A stretch of DNA of 64,000 nt from contig NZ_AUBN01000006.1 in assembly GCF_000429265.1 (NCBI RefSeq), positions 186,001-250,000 on the forward strand, written 5' to 3'. Within the stretch, counting starts at the first letter, position 1. Every line of letters starts with the position of its first letter. This DNA comes from Actinomyces gerencseriae DSM 6844. Its GTDB lineage: Bacteria; Actinomycetota; Actinomycetes; Actinomycetales; Actinomycetaceae. Both the position numbers and the translations under genes were made by a program. The notes beneath the pieces are model-generated. The model saw only the letters and a program-made list of their open reading frames with translations, ran no database searches and was not told the DNA's origin. This document shows positions 1 to 16,332 of this stretch, piece by piece.

Positions 1-936
<936 letters not shown>

Positions 937-973
937 TAGTGAAGTCCTTCGTTCGTGAGGTGGGGAGAATGTC

Positions 974-1010
974 GTCGATCGGGACGGGTTGGAAGCGGGT
1001 CCCGATCGAC
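974..1010 (-). terminator. Intercistronic hairpin between rpsG and fusA
   Basis: A perfect 12-base inverted repeat (974-985 and 999-1010) with a 13-base loop lies in the 83-base gap between rpsG and fusA. No T tract follows. It may be a partial terminator, an mRNA-processing stem or a stability element that adjusts fusA level relative to the ribosomal proteins. The repeat is seen directly; the role is inferred. Confidence 0.5.
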
Positions 1011-1019
1011 GCGCGGCTG

Positions 1020-1490
1020 TTACCAGCGGTAGTGGGCGAAGGCCCTGTTGGACTCGGCCATACGGTGCATGTCCTCGCGGCGCTTCACAGCGGCGCCCAG
1101 GCCGTTGGAGGCGTCCAGGATCTCGTTCATGAGTCGCTCGGTCATGGTGTTCTCACGGCGCTGGCGGGAGAAGTCGACGAGCCAGCGCAGCGCGAGGGTG
1201 GTGGCGCGATTGGGACGGACCTCGACCGGAACCTGGTAGGTCGCGCCGCCGACGCGGCGCGAGCGGACCTCCAGCGCGGGACGGATGTTGTCCAGGGCGC
1301 GCTTGAGGACGGAGACCGGGTCCTGGTCCGTCTTGGTGCGCACACCCTCCAGGGCGCCGTAGACGATGCGCTCGGCCGTGGACTTCTTGCCATCCAGAAG
1401 AACGCGATTGACGAGCTGGGTGACGACCGGCGAGCCGTAGACGGGGTCGACGGCGAGCGGGCGCCGGGGGGCGGGACCCTTACGAGGCAT
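1020..1490 (-). CDS. rpsG: 30S ribosomal protein uS7
   Basis: This is a 156-residue protein starting [11 protein letters not shown] and ending FAHYRW, the normal length and termini for bacterial uS7. uS7 nucleates assembly of the 30S head by binding 16S rRNA and contacts the E-site tRNA. The ATG at 1490 shares its A with the TAA stop of rpsL (TAATG), so the two genes are translationally coupled. This overlap fixes the start, and longer readings of the same frame run through rpsL. It sits in the conserved str-operon order with fusA downstream. Confidence 0.98.
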   Translation of the reverse strand: MPRKGPAPRRPLAVDPVYGSPVVTQLVNRVLLDGKKSTAERIVYGALEGVRTKTDQDPVSVLKRALDNIRPALEVRSRRVGGATYQVPVEVRPNRATTLALRWLVDFSRQRRENTMTERLMNEILDASNGLGAAVKRREDMHRMAESNRAFAHYRW

Positions 1491-1864
1491 TACTTCTTCT
1501 CCTTCTTGGCGCCGTACTTCGAGCGTGCCTGCTGGCGGCCCTTGACGCCCTGGGTGTCGAGGGAGCCGCGCACGATGTGGTAGCGGACGCCGGGAAGGTC
1601 CTTCACACGACCGCCGCGCACGAGCACGATGGAGTGCTCCTGGAGGTTGTGACCCTCGCCGGGGATGTAGGCCGTGACCTCGATGCCGGTCGACAGGCGC
1701 ACACGGGCGACCTTGCGAAGGGCGGAGTTCGGCTTCTTGGGGGTGGTGGTGTACACACGGGTGCACACCCCACGGCGCTGCGGGCTGGACTTCAGCGCAG
1801 GTGTTTTCGACGACGAGCGCTTGGTCGAGCGGCCCTTGCGGACCAGCTGCTGAATCGTAGGCAC
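1490..1864 (-). CDS. rpsL: 30S ribosomal protein uS12
   Basis: uS12 is a 124-residue protein of the decoding centre. The start is a GTG at 1864, giving [17 protein letters not shown], preceded by GGAG. An in-frame ORF extends much further upstream, but only this start gives the family N-terminus. Lys43 in [13 protein letters not shown] and the lysine of [11 protein letters not shown] are the residues whose substitution classically gives streptomycin resistance; both are wild type. It is the first gene of the str operon and overlaps rpsG by one base. Confidence 0.98.
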   Translation of the reverse strand: MPTIQQLVRKGRSTKRSSSKTPALKSSPQRRGVCTRVYTTTPKKPNSALRKVARVRLSTGIEVTAYIPGEGHNLQEHSIVLVRGGRVKDLPGVRYHIVRGSLDTQGVKGRQQARSKYGAKKEKK

Positions 1865-2191
1865 TACTCGATCTCCATAATGAAGTGCATCTGGACAGTT
1901 CTGCTGCCCGCGCACCGGCCCCGCCCCCGCCGGGCGCGCTCGCCCCACGGAGTCTGGCCGGCCCGCCGCCGTCGGTGATCGACATACCGCGTCCGGAGCC
2001 CCGTGGAGGGGCCCGTCGGTTCCCGCCGCGGCAGACCCGCGTGGCATCGTCGTCGGGACCTGCCCGCCTAGGTGCTGGGAACGGAATGGAGGAGGGTGAC
2101 CCGTGTGCGGGCACCGCAGGCCAGGATACGTGGTCGACAATGCCGACCACCATCCTGGGAGTACTGCGGTTTCGTGGTTCTCACCACTGAA
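1865..2191. other. Noncoding region upstream of rpsL
   Basis: This 327-base stretch has no convincing gene. It must hold the promoter and leader of the rpsL-rpsG-fusA operon and the end of the preceding minus-strand gene. A GGAG ribosome binding site for rpsL lies at its left end. I could not identify a -35/-10 pair with confidence. Confidence 0.5.
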
Positions 2192-3574
2192 TCAGTAGGA
2201 GTTCATCGCCCGCTGGACCGTCACCGTGGGCTCCTCCTGACCCTCGGTCCACTCGATGTCTCCGGAGAACGTGAACGAGCTCCTCTCCGGCCTGGGAGTG
2301 ACGGCACCGGTGCTGGAGGTTCCCGTCGTCGTCACGACGATCTTGCTGCTCGTGAACCCCGTTGGCGGGGAGTCGATGGTGACGTCCGTGGCCTCCGTGG
2401 ACACCTCCATCTTCGACAAATGGGTCGACTGCACGGCGGGGGGGCACTCGGAGTCCGTATTGGTCGGCACCGTCGTGCAGTCCGTCGTCTCCTGCTTGAC
2501 CTTGTTCAGGACGAGATCCCTGAGGTCCTGGGTGGGCTCGCCCTCCACCGTCACCGTCTGGTCGGACGAGCTGTCCGACGACCGGTCGGACGAGCTGTCC
2601 GACGACCGGTCGGACGAGTTCCCCGACGACCGGTTGGATGAGCTGTCCGACGGCTCGACTCGGAGCGACGTCTTGTCCGGGCTCAGATACTTCGACCGGG
2701 ACGAGCCCGCGGCGATGTCGTAGAGGCCGGGGTAGACGTACTGCTCCGTCTCGTAGTGCGCTTCCTTCGTGTCGATCGTGCCGACGGAATCGATCTTGTC
2801 GAGCGACACATCCTGGCCCCCGATGGTCAATGAGTCGAAGGAGGTCGATGATAGTTTCACCTTATCGACCAGGGAGTCCTCGATCGTCCAGTTGTCGAGC
2901 AGCCCGTAGTCCCTATCCTCCCTCCTCAAGGAGAATGTGTGCTCGAGCTTCTCCCCGTCGAGGCGGAAGGTCGCTGTGATGCGGACGCTGTCGTCACCGC
3001 GGTCCACGTCCGCGTCCTCGACGTTGATCGACGTAATGCGGGAGGTCGCCGCGCTCAGGGCCTCGTCGGTCAGGAGCACTCCCTTGCTACTGGCGACCCC
3101 CGGGTCCACCATCTCGTTGGCGGCCTGCGCATGCCCGTCGGCGATGAGGCCGAGGTAGGTCGCGACCTCCTTCTCCGGGGTCCGACGAGAGTTCAGAACG
3201 TTGACGGCGACCACCGCGGCGACGACCAGGACCAGGACCAGGACCAACGCGCCGACACCGACCTTGAGCTGCCGTCGAGCCCTGGGACTCATCGACGCCG
3301 ACGGCGCGGGCACACCCGCCGCCGGACCCACCGGGAAAGCACCCGTCGCCGCCGAAGCCGCCGACGGCGCGGGCACACCCGCCGCCGGACCCACCGGGAA
3401 AGCACCCGTCGCCGCCGAAGCCGCCGACGGCGCGGGCACACCCGCCACCGAAGCCGCATTGACAGGTCCGGGAGGCGGCGGCACCGGATCCGGCCCCGGG
3501 GTCACCGCAGGATCACCGACCGACGACTCCTCGGGCTCATCGGAATTCGGCGTTGTTGACGTCGTATCGCTCAT
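2192..3574 (-). CDS. Hypothetical single-pass membrane protein with Pro/Ala and Ser/Asp repeats
   Basis: This 460-residue protein has no family I recognise. The ATG at 3574 is chosen because AGGAAGG sits 8 bases upstream; a longer reading to 3628 lacks a site. The layout is a cytoplasmic Pro/Ala-rich N-terminus with two full and one partial 21-residue repeat (VPAPSAASAATG core), one membrane helix of Val/Leu/Ala preceded by RARRQLK, and a large outside domain. A Ser/Asp-rich repeat (SSDRSSDS) interrupts the outside domain. The fold after the helix, with a conserved ATYLGLIADGHAQAANEM segment, resembles the helical start of DUF4878-like secreted domains, but that is a weak inference. The two repeat tracts are annotated separately. 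Confidence 0.85.
   Translation of the reverse strand: MSDTTSTTPNSDEPEESSVGDPAVTPGPDPVPPPPGPVNAASVAGVPAPSAASAATGAFPVGPAAGVPAPSAASAATGAFPVGPAAGVPAPSASMSPRARRQLKVGVGALVLVLVLVVAAVVAVNVLNSRRTPEKEVATYLGLIADGHAQAANEMVDPGVASSKGVLLTDEALSAATSRITSINVEDADVDRGDDSVRITATFRLDGEKLEHTFSLRREDRDYGLLDNWTIEDSLVDKVKLSSTSFDSLTIGGQDVSLDKIDSVGTIDTKEAHYETEQYVYPGLYDIAAGSSRSKYLSPDKTSLRVEPSDSSSNRSSGNSSDRSSDSSSDRSSDSSSDQTVTVEGEPTQDLRDLVLNKVKQETTDCTTVPTNTDSECPPAVQSTHLSKMEVSTEATDVTIDSPPTGFTSSKIVVTTTGTSSTGAVTPRPERSSFTFSGDIEWTEGQEEPTVTVQRAMNSY
2560..2653. repeat. 24-base tandem repeat, about 3.9 copies
   Basis: Unit GGTCGGACGAGCTGTCCGAC plus four bases runs at 2560-2583 and 2584-2607 (identical), 2608-2631 (degenerate) and 2632-2653 (partial). 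It encodes the Ser/Asp/Arg stretch in the outside domain of the surrounding membrane protein. The period is a multiple of three, so copy changes keep the frame. Confidence 0.85.
3297..3446. repeat. 63-base tandem repeat, 2.4 copies
   Basis: Identical units lie at 3297-3359 and 3360-3422, with a partial third at 3423-3446. They encode 21-residue Pro/Ala/Gly repeats at the N-terminus of the membrane protein on the minus strand. The absence of silent differences between the two full units indicates a recent duplication or ongoing length variation. Confidence 0.9.
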
Positions 3575-3821
3575 ACTGCGACCTTCCTGGGGACGGGGAC
3601 GATGAGCGCATTGTGATCCAATGCCCATCGGATGATCAAATACGCCCGTATCCCGAGCACGGCCCGGCTGCGCGCCCGAACGGCGATGCGCACCATCGCC
3701 TACGCGCTCGGGGGTCCGATCCCACGCACGAGGTCACGCACGGGCTTCGCAGAGGCGCAGCCCCTCGGGGGGCGTCGGCGGGGCGTGTATGACGACACCT
3801 CCCCACGGCGCTCCAGGGGTC

Positions 3822-3842
3822 TCCAGGACCAGGAATCCTGGA
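3822..3842 (-). terminator. Short hairpin after the polytopic membrane protein gene
   Basis: Inverted repeat TCCAGGA (3822-3828) and TCCTGGA (3836-3842) with a 7-base loop sits 5 bases beyond the stop codon at 3848 on the minus strand. There is no T run. It is a candidate terminator only. Confidence 0.35.
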
Positions 3843-3847
3843 AGTCT

Positions 3848-4951
3848 CTAGGAGTCGCCGTCGCCGCTCCCGCCGTTATCACCGTAGCCGCTGCCGCCAC
3901 TGCCGTCGCCGGAACTGTCGCCATCGTAGCCGCTGCCGCCGCGATCGCTATTCCCGCTGTTGCCATCGTAGCCGCTGCCACCGCGATCGCTGTTCCCGCT
4001 GTCGCCGCCGTTGCCGCCGCCCCGGTTGCCGCCGTTAGCGCCGTTGCCGCTGCTATCGTCACTGCCGCCGCCTCCGAGAATGCGCAACAGCTCATCGCCC
4101 CAGGAGACGTCGATGCCGGTGCCCTTGACCTGATTGATCAAGTCCTGGACCTGCGAGACGTTGACCTTCCCCGCCATCCCCTGCGCGTCGGCCAGGGTCT
4201 GATCCTTCAACTGGGTACCACCGTAGTAGGCCGCACCGACGGTGGAGGCCAGGGGCAGGAACAGCGAGCCGAGAAGCAGCATGATCGCCGCCGTCTTGGG
4301 CCGAGCCCGGGCGCAGGCGATCAGAGCCGCGATGAAGGCGAAGAGAGCCAGCAGAGCCCCGACTCCGGCGGCCGTCGCCGCGGTCCCATTGATGAGGCCG
4401 GCGCCGCTGAGAATGATGTCGAAGACGCGAATGGACGTCAGCAGCGTGTAGACGCCCCAGCCCAGGAGGAGCACCGAGGCGATGAGCAGCACCGTCCCGA
4501 TCGGCGTGGCGGCCGTGCGCCGCCTGAGCGACCGGTTCGGCGGAAGTGTCGCGGGCTGAGGCTGCGCAGCCGGTTGCGGCTCGGGCTGAGGCTGCGCAGC
4601 GGGCTGTGGCATCGGCGCGTTCCACTGCGCGGGCGCCGCAGGAGCCCGAACCGTCGGTTCCGGGGCGTAGGCGGGGACAGCGGTCGTGGGCCGGCCGTCC
4701 GCCCACTCGTCCGAGCGCGTCGGCATCACGGAGGTGGCGGGCTGATCATCCGCCCAGCCGGCCGAGCCCGCGGGCATTACAGACGTCGCGGCGGGCTGCT
4801 CATCCGCCCATCCGGCCGGGAGGGCCTCGGTCGCTGCCGACTCCGGCGGCATCGCCCCGGCGGAGTCATTGGCGCGTCCCAGGATGCTGGTGCGCTCCGC
4901 ACGGCGGGGCGGGTCGTAGGAGGGAGGTTCTGACGGTGTGGAGACGGACAA
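3848..4951 (-). CDS. Hypothetical polytopic membrane protein with Gly/Ser/Asp tail
   Basis: This 367-residue protein is not recognised. I place the start at the TTG at 4951 (MSVSTPSEPP), because AGGAG lies 8 bases before it. The in-frame GTG at 4960 would overlap that ribosome binding site. The N-terminal 135 residues are Pro/Ala/Gln-rich with a repeated AGWADDQPATSVMP-type element. Three or four membrane helices follow (about residues 145-260). The C-terminal 90 residues are almost pure Gly/Ser/Asp/Asn with a repeated GNSDRGGSGYDG unit. It lies downstream of rpoC but behind a strong palindrome, so it is probably transcribed separately. A surface or cell-envelope role is a guess. Confidence 0.8.
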   Translation of the reverse strand: MSVSTPSEPPSYDPPRRAERTSILGRANDSAGAMPPESAATEALPAGWADEQPAATSVMPAGSAGWADDQPATSVMPTRSDEWADGRPTTAVPAYAPEPTVRAPAAPAQWNAPMPQPAAQPQPEPQPAAQPQPATLPPNRSLRRRTAATPIGTVLLIASVLLLGWGVYTLLTSIRVFDIILSGAGLINGTAATAAGVGALLALFAFIAALIACARARPKTAAIMLLLGSLFLPLASTVGAAYYGGTQLKDQTLADAQGMAGKVNVSQVQDLINQVKGTGIDVSWGDELLRILGGGGSDDSSGNGANGGNRGGGNGGDSGNSDRGGSGYDGNSGNSDRGGSGYDGDSSGDGSGGSGYGDNGGSGDGDS

Positions 4952-5114
4952 GGTGAGCACTCCTGTAACGGGTGGGCTGCTGTCGGCATGAGGCTACGCC
5001 CTCTGCTCCTCGATGTCTGCCTCCTCGCTCTCCCCTCGCCCTCACCCACGCGATCGGAATGCCGGACTGCCCGTCGGATGCCCCGGGGAGGCGGATCCGC
5101 CAGTGGAAGCACGT

Positions 5115-5156
5115 GCGGGGGGGCCGGCCGCCCCATGGGGCGGCCGGCCCCCCCGC
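5115..5156 (-). terminator. Perfect 42-base palindrome after rpoC
   Basis: The arms at 5115-5134 and 5137-5156 are perfectly complementary and G/C-only, and the whole 42 bases is a palindrome centred on AT. It lies 64 bases past the rpoC stop on the minus strand and before the next gene. No T tract follows, as is common for actinobacterial terminators. It very likely ends the rpoBC transcript. Confidence 0.75.
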
Positions 5157-5219
5157 AGAGCCGACGACTCGAAGCCGCTCAGGACTCCCCGAGAGCCCCC
5201 GGGACGGGCGGACGGATCA

Positions 5220-9179
<3,960 letters not shown>

Positions 9180-9276
9180 AGTTCCTACTTCCGATGGTGA
9201 ATCTCATCAGGTGGTGGTCCGGGGGCGTTCCGTCGTCGTTGTTCCACGACTCCGACGGCGCCTGCGAGCCTGGTGG

Positions 9277-9308
9277 GAGGGCGGGCGACGGACCTGCCGC
9301 CCGCCCTC
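9277..9308 (-). promoter_or_regulatory. Hairpin in the rpoB-rpoC gap
   Basis: A perfect 10-base stem, GAGGGCGGGC (9277-9286) and GCCCGCCCTC (9299-9308), with a 12-base loop lies midway between rpoB and rpoC. It may be an RNase processing site or a partial terminator that balances beta and beta'. The stem is seen directly; the function is inferred. Confidence 0.5.
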
Positions 9309-9356
9309 GACCGGGGCTCGATGAAGTTGTCACGAAGTCGTCACCGGGGTGACCAC

Positions 9357-12878
<3,522 letters not shown>

Positions 12879-13335
12879 AGGGGATCCTTCCCTCATCTCG
12901 GGGATCACACTGCGTCCGCAGCAGTACGTGCGATACCGTCTTCCCGGCGAGGCCCCAGCGATTGGCGCCGAAGCCCTGACGGTGCGACCGAAGCCAGTAC
13001 ACACAATGGACGCAAAGCGCTAGCGTACACGTCCGATACACCACGGGCTACGCCCGAAGGAGCATCGGGTCTTGCGATTCGCACCACAGTCACGCATACT
13101 GCCCCGTCCCGCCCACCCGGATCCCGCCCCGGAGCCTCACGGCACCAGCGCCCCCTCGAGCACGGCGCCCCGCAGTCCGGCTCCCCGCAGCTCCGGCACC
13201 GCGAACCGGGCCCCGTTCACGTGATGCGAACGGGGCCCGGTCGGTGTCGAGAGCCTCGGTCTCAGTCGGTCCTCGAAGGAGCCGGAAGCGGATGGCCCGC
13301 CCCGAAGCCGAGTGGCCGAGGGGACGGGGAGGGGG
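12879..13335. other. rplL-rpoB intergenic region (terminator plus rpoB leader)
   Basis: This 457-base noncoding stretch contains the hairpin terminator of rplJL at 13205-13241 and the rpoB leader with its GAAGGA site next to 12878. A TACGCT hexamer on the minus strand near 13025 could be a -10 element, but no good -35 is visible. No reading frame here looks like a gene. Confidence 0.55.
13205..13241 (-). terminator. Hairpin terminator after rplL
   Basis: A perfect 14-base stem (13205-13218 with 13228-13241, ACCGGGCCCCGTTC and complement) has a 9-base loop. It lies about 95 bases downstream of the rplL stop on the minus strand. It should terminate or attenuate transcription between rplJL and rpoBC, a place where bacteria commonly attenuate. 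Confidence 0.7.
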
Positions 13336-13725
13336 TCACTTGAGGGTGACGGTGGCGCCCGCGCCCTCGAGCTGGGCCTTCGCCTTCTCAGCGGCCTCCT
13401 TGTTGGCGCCCTCGAGAACGGCCTTGGGGGCGCCGTCGACGAGCTCCTTGGCCTCCTTCAGACCGAGGGAGGTCAGGGTGCGCACCTCCTTGATGACCTG
13501 AATCTTCTTGTCGCCGGCGGCCTCGAGAACGACGTCGAACTCGTCCTTCTCCTCCTCGGCGGCGGCCTCGCCGGCCGCGCCCGGAGCGGCTGCGACGACG
13601 GCGGCGGCCGGAGCGGCTGCGGTGACGTCGAAGGTCTCCTCGAAGGCCTTGACGAACTCGGACAGCTCGAGAAGGGTGAGGTCCTTGAACTGCTCAATGA
13701 GCTCTTCGGTGGTCAGCTTCGCCAT
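13336..13725 (-). CDS. rplL: 50S ribosomal protein bL12 (L7/L12)
   Basis: This 129-residue protein starts [13 protein letters not shown] at the ATG at 13725, with GAAGGAAC upstream. A longer frame adds MQEGTPT, which includes the ribosome binding site and is not real. The N-terminal dimerisation helices, the Ala/Pro hinge (about residues 36-62) and the C-terminal factor-binding domain ([20 protein letters not shown]) are present. L7/L12 forms the mobile stalk that recruits EF-Tu and EF-G. It is co-transcribed with rplJ, 104 bases away. Confidence 0.98.
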   Translation of the reverse strand: MAKLTTEELIEQFKDLTLLELSEFVKAFEETFDVTAAAPAAAVVAAAPGAAGEAAAEEEKDEFDVVLEAAGDKKIQVIKEVRTLTSLGLKEAKELVDGAPKAVLEGANKEAAEKAKAQLEGAGATVTLK

Positions 13726-13829
13726 GGTGGGCGTTCCTTCCTGCAAAACGGGTCCTGCACTGTCGCATGGCAGCTCTTGTCAGCACAGTCAGCACAGGGT
13801 GTGTGTGATGGTGATTGACGCGCGCGGCC

Positions 13830-14351
13830 TCAGGCCGCGGTCTCCTGCTTCTCGCGCAGGGCGTCGACAGTGCGGACCGCCTTGGAGGCGGGCGCGGCGA
13901 AGAGGTACGCGGCCTTGGACAGCGACGCCTTCATGGCGCCCGCGGCCTTGGCGAGCAGCACCTCGCGGGACTCGAGCGAAGCAAGTCTGTCGACCTCGGC
14001 GGCGTCCATGACGTTGCCGTCCATGACGCCGCCCTTGACGACGAGGTTCTTGTTCTCCCTGGCGAAGTCACGCAGCGCCTTGGCGGCCTCGACCGGCTCG
14101 CCGGTGACGAAGGTCAGGGCCGTGGGGCCCGTGAAGTCGCCCGCGAGCGCCTCGAGCCCGACCCGTCGGGCGGCGATCGCGGCCAGCGTGTTCTTCACCA
14201 CGGCGTACTCGGCGTTATCGGCGAGAGAGCGACGCAGCGCCCTGAGATCGGCGACGCTCAACCCGCGGTACTCGGTCAGCAGGACAGCGCCGCAGGAGCG
14301 GAACTTGTCCGCCAGGTCGGCAACAGCCGCTTCCTTGTCAGGCCGTGCCAT
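13830..14351 (-). CDS. rplJ: 50S ribosomal protein uL10
   Basis: This 173-residue protein starts at the ATG at 14351 ([17 protein letters not shown]), preceded by AGGAGG at 6 bases. The in-frame ATG at 14396 falls inside the leader and is rejected. uL10 anchors the bL12 stalk to 23S rRNA. It is the first gene of the rplJ-rplL unit. In most bacteria it follows rplA directly; here rplA is about 20 kb away. Confidence 0.98.
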   Translation of the reverse strand: MARPDKEAAVADLADKFRSCGAVLLTEYRGLSVADLRALRRSLADNAEYAVVKNTLAAIAARRVGLEALAGDFTGPTALTFVTGEPVEAAKALRDFARENKNLVVKGGVMDGNVMDAAEVDRLASLESREVLLAKAAGAMKASLSKAAYLFAAPASKAVRTVDALREKQETAA

Positions 14352-14722
14352 GGGCCCTCCTTCCGTGGTCTGCCGCAGGCGCCCGGCGCCCTTCATCGAA
14401 AAGCCCCGCGCCGGTGGGCACGGGGCTCGCGCTCCTCATTCGGAGTGGACTCGTCTCTCACCTGCGCGGGCTCCGACTCTGCGATTCCGTGACGACTCAG
14501 CGGCGAACACGCGGCGTCGGACTTGGCCCCACCGGGGTGGGGGACCTGCGGTCTTTGGCGAGCGACAGGTTACAGGTTGCCGGGGACGAAGGCGCAAGCG
14601 CTCAGAGGCTCCGACGACAGTGCGTTCGGTCACGCCCGCCTCGCCCAGACCGGGCCGGCGCCCCATGACATGGGGGCGAACGCCCCTGCCCCGGCCCGAT
14701 CCCCCCTCCCTAGCCTCCGAAC
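14352..14722. other. Divergent region between rplJ and the DUF192 gene
   Basis: This 371-base noncoding region carries the rplJ leader with its hairpin (14402-14427) on the minus strand. On the plus strand it carries a TAGCCT hexamer at 14711-14716, six bases before the DUF192 start, consistent with a leaderless transcript. It marks one edge of the insertion that separates rplJ from rplA. Confidence 0.5.
14402..14427 (-). promoter_or_regulatory. rplJ leader hairpin with T run (L10-leader-like)
   Basis: On the minus strand the stem AGCCCCG / CGGGGCT (14421-14427 with 14402-14408) is followed directly by TTT. It lies about 50 bases upstream of the rplJ start. Autogenous control of rplJL by the L10-L12 complex binding the mRNA leader is well established. 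The hairpin plus T run could be the regulated attenuator. The assignment to that RNA family is an inference; a covariance-model search would decide. Confidence 0.5.
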
Positions 14723-15151
14723 ATGACGACGACACCGATCTGGTCGACGACGCCGGTAGGCGGGCTCCCCCGCCTCACCATCGACGGGGAGGACACCGGC
14801 ACGCCGCTGTGGATCGCGCGCACCCGCCGGCAGCGCGGCAAAGGACTGCTCGGCACCGACGGCATCGACGGCGCCCTGTGGATCCCCCGCTGCAACTGGG
14901 TGCACTGCCTGGGCATGCGGTACGCGATCGACGTCATCCACGTGACCCGTCCCGGCAGAGTGCTGGGCGTGAGGCCCCTGCGCCCCGGCCGTATCGGACT
15001 GCCGCACCCGCGTGCCGCCGCCGTCGTCGAGATGGTGCGGGGCGGAGCCGCCCGCCTGGGCATCCGCACGGGCAGCATGCTGTCGTCCCTGCCCGCCCCG
15101 CCGACGGTGGGGCCGTGGATACGACCGCCCGAACTCGTCCGACTCGTCTGA
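14723..15151 (+). CDS. DUF192 family protein
   Basis: This 142-residue protein belongs to the DUF192 fold, a small beta-barrel often found as a secreted or cytoplasmic protein in bacteria and archaea. The family hallmarks are visible: RTRRQRGKGLLG near residue 35, the NWVHCLGMRYAIDVIHV core, and a C-terminal VEMVRGGAARLGIRTGS helix. There is no signal peptide and no clear ribosome binding site. A TAGCCT hexamer six bases before the ATG suggests leaderless translation. The stop is 11 bases before the prepilin peptidase start, so the two genes form an operon. DUF192 genes are often seen next to tad loci, but the molecular role is not known. Confidence 0.85.
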   Translation: MTTTPIWSTTPVGGLPRLTIDGEDTGTPLWIARTRRQRGKGLLGTDGIDGALWIPRCNWVHCLGMRYAIDVIHVTRPGRVLGVRPLRPGRIGLPHPRAAAVVEMVRGGAARLGIRTGSMLSSLPAPPTVGPWIRPPELVRLV

Positions 15152-15162
15152 GAGGCATCCCC

Positions 15163-15894
15163 ATGTCGGTGTTCCATCCTTGGGTCCTGGCGACCGTGGC
15201 CGCGTGCTCGGTGGCGCTCGTGGCCGGCCCGGTATCGGCGTGGACGCGCCGTTACGTTCGCGATCCCCTCGGGCACGACGACAGGGGCAGCGGCATCGAC
15301 CGCCCCGAGGACCGAGAGCGCTCCGAATACTCGACGCCGCCCCGCCCCGGCCTTCTGGCCATCGTCCCGCAGAGCCTGCTCTCGCTCGCGCTCTGCGGAT
15401 TCTGCGCGTGGTGGGGCATGACGGCGGACGTCATGGGCGCGGCACTCGTCGCCGTCCCCGTCTACGCCCTGCTGACGAGCGCCGCCTGCGTCGACGCCGT
15501 CGCCCACCTCCTGCCCAACCGCCTCCTGGGGGCGACGGCGGCATGGCTGTCGGCCTGCGGCGTCGTGGCCGTCGTCGCCCATCCCGGGAACGCCCACGCG
15601 GCGATCCGGGCGGGGCTGTGCGCGCTCGGGGCGGGAGCGACCGGCCTGCTGCTCACACTGGCGCCCTCCGGCCTGGGGCTGGGGGATGTCAAGCTCTGCA
15701 CGGTCATCGGTCTCTGGCTGGGCTGGTACGGCGTACTACCGCTCACCCTCGGTCTGTGCGCCGGGGTCGCCCTCGGCGGACTCGCCGCCATTTTTCTTCT
15801 CATCACTCGTCGCGCCGGGCGGAAGGATCCCATGGCCTACGGTCCGCACCTCATCGCGGGCGCCCTGATGAGCTGGCCCCTGGCCGTCGCCTGA
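15163..15894 (+). CDS. Type IV prepilin peptidase (A24 family, Tad pilus)
   Basis: This 243-residue polytopic membrane protein has both catalytic aspartates of the A24 aspartic peptidases: Asp111 in VDAVAHLLPN and Asp175 in the GLGLGDVKL motif. About seven membrane helices surround them. It lacks the N-terminal cysteine-rich methylase domain of PilD, as is usual for TadV/CpaA-type enzymes. It should cleave the prepilin leaders of Flp, the TadE-type proteins and the large pseudopilin encoded downstream, at the cytoplasmic face of the membrane. It follows the DUF192 gene in an operon, and a hairpin at 15925-15960 follows it. Confidence 0.92.
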   Translation: MSVFHPWVLATVAACSVALVAGPVSAWTRRYVRDPLGHDDRGSGIDRPEDRERSEYSTPPRPGLLAIVPQSLLSLALCGFCAWWGMTADVMGAALVAVPVYALLTSAACVDAVAHLLPNRLLGATAAWLSACGVVAVVAHPGNAHAAIRAGLCALGAGATGLLLTLAPSGLGLGDVKLCTVIGLWLGWYGVLPLTLGLCAGVALGGLAAIFLLITRRAGRKDPMAYGPHLIAGALMSWPLAVA

Positions 15895-16332
15895 CGAGGA
15901 AGAACGTCAGCATAATATTCGTCCGGATGATCCGAACCGCCTGGACCATCCGGATCATCCTCATTTCCCGAATCATCGCCGACTGGACGAATCCCGCACC
16001 GGGAACCCGATTCCCGACCGTCTCGGACCACCGCCATCGCACCGCGGACCGGCTGCACCGATCGGTGCGCTCGTTCGCACCAGCATGCGGAAAAGTGCGA
16101 GAGGATACTATTCTCATCGAATAGATCATCGTCGCATCGGCGAAGCATTGAATCGATCCACGTCGCATAAGGCCAGTCGAATACATGGGCACCTGTACCC
16201 ATGGCACAAGAAAAGCGCCCGGCCTACCTTACTCATTACAGGCGGAGCCGTTCACCAGGACAACACGGCGCACGCCTCGATAATCGATTCCCAGTTGATT
16301 CGATAATTGACGACACAGGAAGTCCCTCCCGA
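15895..16332. other. AT-richer noncoding region upstream of the tad operon
   Basis: This 438-base stretch is visibly less GC-rich than its surroundings and has no credible gene. It contains a hairpin (15925-15960) after the peptidase gene and a CATGGG/CCCATG inverted repeat (16184-16203) that could be an operator. It must also hold the promoter of the pilus operon that starts at 16333. Low GC in an otherwise GC-rich locus points to a regulatory region or to sequence of different origin. Confidence 0.5.
15925..15960 (+). terminator. Hairpin after the prepilin peptidase gene
   Basis: GGATGATCC (15925-15933) pairs with GGATCATCC (15952-15960) across an 18-base loop, 30 bases after the stop codon. 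No T run. A candidate terminator for the DUF192-peptidase transcript. Confidence 0.4.

Noticed and set aside
1490-2153. Longer starts for the rpsL and rpsG reading frames (up to 2140-2153)
   Set aside because: The family N-terminus of rpsL begins at the GTG at 1864, and the rpsG start is fixed by the TAATG overlap. The extra codons fall in the noncoding leader.
3297-3446. CRISPR-like repeat array
   Set aside because: The 63-base units are tandem without spacers and lie in frame within a coding gene. There are no cas genes in the window.
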